The notes under the pieces were generated by a model, which was given only the letters and a program-made list of their open reading frames with translations, searched no databases and was not told where the DNA came from. The translations under genes were made by a program, and so were the position numbers. A stretch of DNA of 64,000 nt from Diphasiastrum complanatum (Eukaryota; Streptophyta; Lycopodiopsida; Lycopodiales; Lycopodiaceae), in NCBI GenBank assembly GCA_029204225.1, contig CM055109.1:25916723-25980722 (forward strand), read 5' to 3'. Positions 56,131 to 64,000 of the stretch are shown here, in pieces (position 1 is the first letter of the stretch; each line of letters begins with the position of its first letter).

Positions 56131-56912
56131 GATCATCAGCTAAGAAGGTGTCTTGAAGTGGAAGATATTCCAAAGGTTATTCAAGCCTTACATTCCGAAG
56201 ATGCCGGTGGACATTTTGCCTTAAGGAATACTGTTAATAAGATTTTGACTGCCAAGTATTGGTGGCCTACCATGTTCAAGGATTTTTCCATTTATATTCG
56301 ATCTTATGCCAAAGGTCTGGTAAACCAACCAAATCCATGAATTGGCCATTGACACCAATCATTCCACTTGCACCATTTGAAAAGTGGGGGACTGACTTTG
56401 TCGGACCAATTAAGCCAGTTACTCGACATACTAAGTGTCGATATATTTTGGTTGCAACGGATTATGCAACGAAGAATGTTGAAGCGGAAGCGATGAAACG
56501 AAACAATGCAAAAACTGTCACTGCTTTTCTATTTAAATTTATAATTACACGCTATGGTTGTCCTCTTGAATTAGCTAGTGATCGTGGTACTCATTTTCTA
56601 AATGATACAATTCATTTACTGCCGACACATTTTCTAATCAAGCACAGAAAGACAACCCCATATAATCCAAAAGCTAATGGATTAACTGAAAGAGCAAATG
56701 ATATTTCCTCACATATGGTATGCATCCAATTTTTCCATTGAATTCGAGGTGCCAACTTTTCAAATACAAGCAGAACAAATAGATATAGACTGTACAAATG
56801 AAAGACTATTAACAATTGATGAACTATCCAAATCTCGAAACAATTTGAAGAATATTACAGAGAAGATACAGGAGGAGCGAAAGAAAAAGCATGATACTCG
56901 TATCAAAACTTA
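56131..56912 (+). pseudogene. Ty3/gypsy integrase (no chromodomain)
   Basis: Zinc-domain region (ALHSEDAGGHFALRNTVNKIL, KYWWPTMF), then in an overlapping frame the core: FEKWGTDFVGPI, LVATDYATKNVE, ELASDRGTHF and NPKANGLTERAND, with D, D and E all present. The C-terminal part (PTFQIQAEQIDI...ERLLTIDELSKSRNNL) is the variable tail seen in non-chromovirus plant gypsy elements. Frameshifts near 56330 and 56740. Confidence 0.86.
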
Positions 56913-56919
56913 ATCTTAA

Positions 56920-57576
56920 GGTTGATGATTATGCTTTGATTTACGACAGTCTACATAAATTTTTTTTTGGAAAATTACATATGAGGTGGATGGGACATAT
57001 AAGGTTATGGAAGTATTTGAGAATGGTTATGTACAACTTCAGTCATTGGACGACGAATTATTTCCAACGCGTATTAACAGTTCCAGATTGAAGAAATATT
57101 ATCTCTGATGAATGATTTCGAGGGAAGAATCTTTCGAGAACTTTTCAAGAATCTTTGGTCTATCTCGAATTTTTCTTTTTCGTTTTCTTCATAATTTGCT
57201 TTTTCTTTTTTAATTTTATAATTATTTAACTAATTGCTATTTATTATTTAGTTTTTTTGGATTTAGCAGACCTCTTTTTAGTAAATGTACACGTGTTATA
57301 AAAGGTCATTCACATTTATGACTACGTGGAAGACTGCGTAGGCGAGATTACTTTTAAATTTTAACGATCTTGGTTTAACTAAAGATTATCTCTAAGCCGA
57401 CCATTTTTATAAAAGTGACAGTTGTCAAATCATGTTGCCACGCAATCATCATCTCCACTGTGTCACCATTTAAACATTGTAATTTTCTATTTTCATTTTA
57501 CACTTTCTTTTTACTCGCACTCACTTGCTCTCACTTTCGTGCTCGCTACCACTCTTCTGTCATTTACACTATCAAA
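56920..57576 (+). other. Noncoding 3' end of the gypsy element, possible LTR promoter
   Basis: Short frames fade after 57090. TTATAAAAG-type boxes occur at about 57295 and 57407, and the downstream sequence is CT-rich, like an LTR U3/R. No LTR pair, PPT or PBS was confirmed. Confidence 0.4.
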
Positions 57577-57855
57577 ATGGACGCAAGCGCAAGCACCGGT
57601 TCAAGCATCAATTGGAAAGTTTGTGCTTCAATATGTCTTGCATCAATCTAATCCTTGTTGGACAAATGCAGGTTGGGTACTTTGAAAGTGGACCCATCTA
57701 TCATATTGCCAGAGATCAGCACCGAATTTGTTCATTCTATTCACACGGTGGCCAACTCTAATTTCCAAGTTACAATGAGGAATAACACTTTCACGGTCAA
57801 TGAAGTTGTATTTTGTGAAGCCCTTGATTGCCAACTGATGGGGCAACCAATGTAA
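57577..57855 (+). pseudogene. Short frameshifted ORF of unknown type
   Basis: Two overlapping plus frames look like one broken protein: IGKFVLQYVLHQSNPCWTNAG, then TLKVDPSIILPEISTEFVHS and TFTVNEVVFCEALD, ending TAA at 57855. I do not recognise it. Its place behind TATA-like boxes and a gypsy element suggests the first ORF of another retroelement. Confidence 0.35.
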
Positions 57856-57859
57856 CTTT

Positions 57860-58560
57860 AAGAGTGTGATAGACTTTTGCTTCTTGTTGTTCCAAGAGCT
57901 TGCTCCTTAGGATAAAATAAAGCAATAGCTAGAAATTGGTTTCTTGAAATCAACTTCATGTAACATAACTACCTTGTTCTAAGAAAAAGAGATTGCTTCT
58001 TGAAACCCCTATGTGGAAAGGTGGAACTTCTCCTATGCATCAATCAAATTTCATGTGATACCTAGGCCCATTCCCTAGGTTGGGCCCCCAACTAGGCAAT
58101 GCATTTGGCCATGGTTGGCATTTGCAAGGTGCAATGCACACCAAAAGGCATGTTTGCCTTTAAAAATAGAAGCAAAAAATAGAGCAAATTTTCATTGAAA
58201 AGATAAAATAAATATTATCATTTGTTTTGAAAGAGAATTTCAAAAACACAAATTTTCAATTCTTACAATTTTAAAAGTTTCATATCAAAATATATCAATG
58301 TTATGCCTAGCATATGATGTTATTACATTCTCTTAGTTGAAAAGTAACATTGAAACATACATGTTCCTTTGAATGTGAAAATTAAGAAAAGTGCTTTAAT
58401 TTCAAAGGTAGGGATGCACATGTCAAATTTCAAATCTTGTGTGGATATTAATTGATTCACAACCCTATTGTTTGATCTACTTTGTATAGAACATTACCTA
58501 GTACCATTAGTGAAGATACTTGAGGATGAAAATAAAAGCAAAGGAAAAAGCATTTCTTTT
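57860..58560. other. Noncoding AT-rich stretch
   Basis: No protein-like frame, repeat or RNA gene recognised. Confidence 0.6.
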
Positions 58561-58569
58561 ATTAATTTC

Positions 58570-59035
58570 TCATGAATTTTCGTGACAACGTTCAAATACT
58601 TTTTCCAAACAATCCAAATGGTCGGTATCAGCACTATTATGGACTCCAAGATCATCCAAGTAAATTTCAAGGAAATTCTGCAAATAGTCTTTGAAGGCAA
58701 ACTGCATCACTCTTTGAAATGAACTGGGTGCATGACATAGTTCAAACGACATAACTCTATAATCATATGTTCCCCATTCCGTTGCAAAAGTTGTTTTATG
58801 TCGATCCGTCGGTGGGATTTTAACTTGGTTATAACCACTGAATCCATCCAAAAAACTGTAGGCTTCCGCTCTAGCAAGGCGATCCAATATGCTTTATGTA
58901 AAGGGTAACAGAAAGTGATCCTTTCACGTCATTTTGTTCAAGGCTTTGAGATTCACACAAATTCTCATCTTCCCATTTTTCTTAGGAATGACAACAATTG
59001 GCAAAACCCATGGCAATTTAGTTATGACATTTCAT
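58570..59035 (-). pseudogene. Ty3/gypsy RT fragment
   Basis: Minus-strand: LPIVVIPKKNGKMRICVNL, a stop, then DGFSGYNQVKIPPTDRHKT, ATEWGTYDYRVMSFELCHAPSSFQ and EIYLDDLGVHNS, with the catalytic YLDD intact. It resembles the RT at 54500-55140 (shared DGFSGYNQV) rather than the chromodomain family. Both sides are truncated. Confidence 0.88.
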
Positions 59036-60667
59036 TATGGGTCATGAGCCTTGGTATGTTAATGGCATGGTAGGCCATTAAGCCTACACCATTGGATATT
59101 TTAAAAATTAAGATTTTGCCTCGTTTCATCTCCTTACCATTGAAAGTTTTGTTAGGACACGTATTTGACATCTAAGTGGGTGGGTGTATATATGGTACTC
59201 TTAAGCTCCATTGGCACGCCATCATGGGCTTTAGAGAGGTTCGCATGCCCGAGAAACTAGATTGCGACCTGGGGATTTCTTGGCCTTGGACCTTGCCTTG
59301 GGCTTCTCACAACTTAAACAATCTTTGCAACATACTCTCACTCATGCAAACTGACCCCCTAAGGGCACTTACCATGCAAATCCCCTTACCCATATTGATA
59401 TGATCATCAAAACAAGTTAAGGAAGAAATGATTGCAAGTGTTGATGCACATTCCTTTCCATGTAACCCACTTCCATCAACCCTTGAAAGGCTTGGTGGTG
59501 AACTATTTCAAAAGTTCATCAGCCATTTCAAAGTTCATAGTACATAAATGCAATGATGACTTGCACAAAGAGGTGAATGAACTCTAAGGGGGTGAGGGCT
59601 GGGGTTTTAGTGCCTAAGTTGAACCTGAAAAAACATGTAGAGGTACATGGAAAGACACCCTAGGCAAGAAGTATGATGCATCATCGATTACGATGAATAG
59701 GGACCGAGGGGGTTACATGAAAGACAACCTAAAGCATCATTGATGAATAGGGACCGAGGGGTTACATGAAAGACAACCTAAATCATCATTTATAATTGCA
59801 TCATGGGGAAATGGGGACATGGAGGGTTGTAGGTGCTCATCAAGTTTGCTGATTTGTTATTTAGCTGCAAAATGTACATGATACATAAATAAAGGCTGCC
59901 ACAATATTGCATTTTTTTGAAAGATGTTGCTGTTATGATGGGCTTGTACTTTTCCTCATTAGTTTAGATGCTCATCATTCTTTTCACTTCTTGCAAACTG
60001 TAAAGACTCCACCTTAAAAGCATGTGTTGGAAAAGGTTTTCTGAAAATGGGTTTCATTGGATCAACAAGTTTGACCATTTCCCTCTCTTTCTCTCTTTTG
60101 CGTGATCTGCAATAGAGCAATAGCTGCCATTTGTGACATACTATCTGTCTCGTCAATATCACACACACACATACACATAGTGACATATGCTGAATTTCTT
60201 GTAGTATCTCATTTTTTCACAGCTTCTCTTTTGTCTGAAACCGGCCTTAGTTTCAAGTAACAGCTCATGTGCACAGCAGCTAGAAATTCCGTGATTACAA
60301 TCTACAATAGCTAATCGATCACTCTCTCTGGAGTCTGGCATGAATATGTCCTGCTCTCAGCATGCATTTATCATGAGTTTGCCTGAATATGTCCTGCTCT
60401 CAGCATGCATTTATCATCACAGATTCTGATCTTGGTTACCTTAGAGTCACGTTTTGTTCTTTTTTATGTCAGCTCGGTTGAGGTTGTCGTGCTTTACTCG
60501 AACTTACCAGCTTACCACTGGAGGCCTTGTGTGGGATTGCTGAAAGACTGTAAGCTATATCTTCTGAATGATGCAGCTGGGTCTTCAGTCAGCATTGCTT
60601 TTATCTTATCTTCATTGTCTTAGGTGAGAATTGATACTCGGGTAATTAGTAAGTCGAGGAAGCAGAG
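59036..60667. other. Intergenic region upstream of the proline-rich gene
   Basis: No credible gene. It contains a tandem pair of about 51 bp (GATGAATAGGGACCGAGGG...CATCATT, about 59689-59788) and an exact 34-bp direct repeat at 60341-60374 and 60384-60417 (starting TGAATATGTCC). The last few hundred bases are the presumed promoter and 5' leader. No convincing TATA box was found. Confidence 0.55.
60341..60417. repeat. Exact 34-bp direct repeat with 9-bp spacer
   Basis: Both copies read TGAATATGTCC...GCATTTATCAT with no mismatch, about 250-330 bp upstream of the proline-rich ORF. Confidence 0.9.
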
Positions 60668-61498
60668 ATGAGGACACAGGAGATGAGGCGTGGAACAACA
60701 AAGTTTGATCCCCTGCTCTTTGCTTTTACGCTGACAATGGCAGCATCCACTTATTCCCAGCCTATTGCGGCTCCTTCTACAGCAATGCAACAGAATGCCG
60801 GATCGCAAGCACCCATTTTCATGACACCATCTCGCCTTCCTCTCATAGCTACATCTCCAACCATCACTTTGGCTTCCCCTCCAGTGGCAGTCCACAACAC
60901 CTCACCTTTGACTCCAGGCAAGGCTCCAGTAACTCCACCTTTTCTATCCCCGGACATGGCTGCATTTCACCACACTGCTCCTCCATCACCTTTTTCCTTT
61001 GCTGGATCTCCAGAGCGCTCTCCTTTAGCTGCTCCTGCACTGGTTCCATCACCAGCTACAAAGCAATCAACGCCTGCTCCCAGCCTCCCACACCCCTTGG
61101 CTACTCATCGCCCAGTCACCCCACCCTCGCATCCTTCTACCATACCCGATCGGCCCTACTCAAGACCTCCGCCATCTCCATATTCATCAGATTCTCTTCC
61201 TCCAGACACAAGCGACACCTTGCCGCCGCCTCCTCCACCCCCACGCCCTCCGTTCGTTTCTTTTCCAGCTATTCCTCCACCTGCAGGTTCGACTTTCACG
61301 CCTGCAGCTTCCACTCTCATAAACGATCCTTCTTCAGAAAGCAAAAGTGTGCTGAATAAACGTGCGATAACAGGCATTGCGATCGGAGGCATATTGGCAG
61401 CCGCCCTTGTCGGCATGGTAGCATTTGTGGTGGGCAAGAGAAAAGCAAACATCGCTAGAGCTCAATATGGGCATGCCGTGTATCGCGAGCAGCTCTGA
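60668..61498 (+). CDS. Proline-rich single-pass membrane protein
   Basis: An intact 276-codon intronless frame from MRTQEMRRG to TGA. An N-terminal hydrophobic segment (FDPLLFAFTLTMAAS, about 13-28) is a likely signal peptide cleaved before QPIAAP. Residues 30-220 are Pro/Ser/Thr/Ala-rich with SPPV, TPPS and an eight-Pro run, like hydroxyproline-rich extracellular domains. A membrane helix (IAIGGILAAALVGMVAFVV, about 237-256) is followed by a short basic tail (KRKANIARAQYGHAVYREQL). The layout matches plant cell-wall-associated proline-rich or PERK-like ectodomain proteins without a kinase. GC and codon use differ from the TE-rich flanks. The first ATG is chosen; the next (MRRG, five codons on) is also possible. 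The exact family and role are not recognised. Confidence 0.75.
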   Translation: MRTQEMRRGTTKFDPLLFAFTLTMAASTYSQPIAAPSTAMQQNAGSQAPIFMTPSRLPLIATSPTITLASPPVAVHNTSPLTPGKAPVTPPFLSPDMAAFHHTAPPSPFSFAGSPERSPLAAPALVPSPATKQSTPAPSLPHPLATHRPVTPPSHPSTIPDRPYSRPPPSPYSSDSLPPDTSDTLPPPPPPPRPPFVSFPAIPPPAGSTFTPAASTLINDPSSESKSVLNKRAITGIAIGGILAAALVGMVAFVVGKRKANIARAQYGHAVYREQL

Positions 61499-64000
61499 AA
61501 ATTTAACAGGCTTGCAGCTGCTTCTAATTTATGAGCATTACCAATTTTCCAACGTGGAATGCTTTTGACTGAGTGAATGGGCATTTAATGTTTTAATTTA
61601 GGTGCTCTCACACTAGTGCTGGTTGGAGCGTGCTGCTGCCATCAAGCGATGGAAATGATCTCGGTTTTATCTCAGCTACAGTTCGTTAAGACTGTTCTGC
61701 AGTCTTTGCAGAAAAGTCATCAATATTTTGCATTGATGACATAGCAAGTTTCTTGTGGCTGATTGGTTCTGCTGGAGTCACCTTGCTGAGATGGATCTAT
61801 TCGCAATCGAGTGGGTGATTGAGATGTGAGTGGTGCAATGGTGATCTGCTGAAGCAGCTGTTATGATATTGTATAAAATTAACTGACATTTTTGAGCTTA
61901 TGATAAAAGAGACTGTATTTCAGGCTGCTTTCCAGCTACAGAACAGTAACAATGACCAAGCCATTGGCTACCTTTATTTAAGGCTCTTTGTAGCAGTAAA
62001 GCTGTTGGCTTCACAATGCAAGTGCAAATCTTTGGTACTTCGGTGGCTTATCATTAAATTGAAAGAAGTGCCTTCTTAAGAATGTAACAGAAATAGAGAA
62101 GAATTTGAGGTTTCTTGCTGCCCTAATCCAGGGGACAGTATATATTTGGTAAAACCTCATGTTTAGCTCCAAGCTGGAAAGAAAATGTTATGTTGATGCT
62201 TACGGCCTATATTGCAATGCTTTGAGTAGACCTCAGTCAGTCATTTGTAGCCTAGCATGATACTATCATGTTGCTTGCACTTGATGAATCGTGAAAGAAT
62301 GTTTCAAAAAGTAGAACATTTTCTGTGTATGTCTCACGAGTGCCTCAAAAGTGCATCAGATGCATGCCGGTGACCACTGACTTACATGCCAGTGACCACT
62401 GACTTACATACCAAACTAGAAATATAAAAATGTGTTATGTAGTTGCAGCTTGCAAGTGTCCAAGATCACTGTTCGGAAAAAAAAGCAGATAGTCTGACAA
62501 GCCAACCGATTAAAATCTGCATTTCACAGGCTACAGCCATTAGTTTCAAAACATCTAGTCTTCTAACCTACAGAACATGGCTCAGTTTAATCTCGACATG
62601 TCAGGTAATGCTGCACCCGTGCAATCCTCACCATTGCAATCCTTGGTAATATTTTTTTTTTTGCTTTCAGTTGCAGATGCACTCTCTGGCATGGTACAAA
62701 AAGAGTGCATCGGGTGCTAAAACTAAGATAGTGTGGTGTCCCACAAATCTAAGGATGGTTTCTAAAATGGACTGTGAACCCTTCAAGCCTGCAAGTGACA
62801 TGTTAGTAGACTTAACACTATTTACATGTAAACAGTAGGTTAGTTAAGTGTTAAACGAATTTAAATTACAATAAATGATTAGTTTCAATATCATAAAGCA
62901 AATAAAGTAGGTTGCAACGCTGGTTGCTTAGTGTGTGTGAGAGAGAGAATTGGAATACAAATTCTTCTTGGATAGAGAGTAGCTGCATGAAAACAGGTAG
63001 ATAGAATAGGAGAGACAACTTTGCATCTGCACATATGTGTGCAGCACAATTGTATTGATTTTTGTTTTCTAATTCTTGCTAGTTAACAGTACATTTGTCA
63101 AGAGACCCAATATGAAAAAGAGATGCCCACTGATTCTAGTTTTTTTCAATTGACATGCATGCTAAGTGATATTGTTGATTTATTTACGAAGTTCAATTGG
63201 ATTGACAATTTCACTTGCTAGATATGGCAGCTATAAAGAGCTTATGTTTGTTCAGTTTCGGGAAAAAAACAAAATGCACCTAAACATTGAAATGGTTTTA
63301 ATACATACAACAAAGTAGCTCATGCAAAAAGCAATCCAATCAAAAGCAATAAATGATCTTCATTAGAATCACAAAAGTTTAGATGAGTGCTCCTAAATCT
63401 TTTTCAAAGCAACGATATTAAAGACCTTCAAAGACACAATGATGGTGAATGCCAAAAAACAACCCTTTAAATAATGGCAAAGTAGATGTTATGTTCCTCG
63501 CTTTTCAGGTACGAGTGTATTTAGCACCAATGGTGGTGCAACAGTGCTCGCAAAAAACTGACAAATACAAATAGCCCAATTGTTGAAATTCATTTTTCAC
63601 CACTTCATTTTAGGCTTATAGGTTTTTTATACGGCTCAAAATCAAATCAACTGATTTTAGTTATAAATATTAGGTTTTAAGGTGTTATTTAAATCTTTTA
63701 TCAATTGCATAATAATTTTGTAGGATTTTTATAAGGTTAGTTTGAAACTTTTTTACGAGCACTGTGGTGCATCAACCATCTAGTGGAAATGGTGGTTGAT
63801 ACTGCTAAACGCTAGAAGGAGAACCTGCTCTGACTGTCTGGATCCTCAGAGGTTGATTATTACAGATTTGGATGTAAGGACTAGTTGCAACAATTTGCTG
63901 CATAGCCCACTACAATCTACAAAATAGAGATTGCAAAATGCAAGCGGGTCTCTTGCTATCTCTTTTGGATATGTGGAAGATTCTTTACACTTTTCAATCT
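61499..64000. other. 3' UTR and downstream intergenic region
   Basis: No further credible gene. A 22-bp tandem repeat lies at 62365-62408. The frame at 62443-62649 has no recognisable feature. Confidence 0.6.
62365..62408. repeat. Two-unit 22-bp tandem repeat
   Basis: TGCCGGTGACCACTGACTTA and TGCCAGTGACCACTGACTTA each followed by CA, differing at one base. Confidence 0.9.

Overview
This window looks like nuclear DNA from a land plant with a repeat-rich, AT-rich genome. The evidence is a spliced GHR1-like leucine-rich-repeat receptor gene with GT-AG introns, many broken Ty1/copia and Ty3/gypsy retrotransposons, a tRNA-derived retroposon, long dinucleotide microsatellites, and a plant-type proline-rich membrane protein gene. 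Large TE-filled introns and heavy nesting would suit a fern, lycophyte or conifer, but the sequence alone does not fix the lineage. I see no bacterial, organellar or CRISPR features.

Layout. 1-4.4 kb: a minus-strand copia element (integrase, protease, gag, primer-binding site, LTR) running off the left edge, abutting a second degenerate minus-strand copia RT, then a plus-strand copia RNase H tail with its LTR start. 4.4-18.2 kb: old intergenic DNA with further copia pieces in both orientations, an uncharacterised repeat family, an array of GCGTGGAT/ATCCACGC palindromic motifs (9.8-10.2 kb), and an unrecognised acidic coiled-coil pseudogene on the minus strand (16.2-18.15 kb). 18.2-21.5 kb: simple and tandem repeats plus an 86-bp tRNA-like retroposon flanked by a perfect 14-bp target duplication.

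21.5-35.5 kb holds the best host gene: a GHR1-type LRR receptor pseudokinase with three coding exons (23260-24358, 24773-26491, 34879-35492) that join in frame into 1143 codons. Its leader region carries three tandem units of about 343 bp. Its second intron (8387 bp) contains an LTR-less antisense copia element, a palindrome-rich GGTACC/CCGCGG block and a pair of diverged repeats of roughly 0.5 kb.

35.5-41.4 kb is noncoding DNA with tandem duplications and long microsatellites, ending in a 213-bp AG tract. 41.7-57 kb is a retrotransposon graveyard: a chromodomain-type gypsy pol remnant; a non-autonomous LTR element with a truncated 5' LTR, a primer-binding site, a polypurine tract and a 1.22-kb 3' LTR but no pol; a copia-integrase/gypsy-RT chimera; a gypsy element whose two halves face each other; and a longer non-chromodomain gypsy element (gag to integrase) with several stops and frameshifts. 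57-64 kb contains a gypsy RT fragment (minus), short tandem repeats and an intact intronless gene for a secreted-type, proline-rich, single-pass membrane protein (60668-61498).

Only two loci look like functional host genes. Everything else I can identify is transposon debris or repeats. The observations most worth following are the short tRNA-like retroposon, the non-autonomous LTR element, the palindromic motif array and the repeat-bearing leader of the GHR1-like gene.
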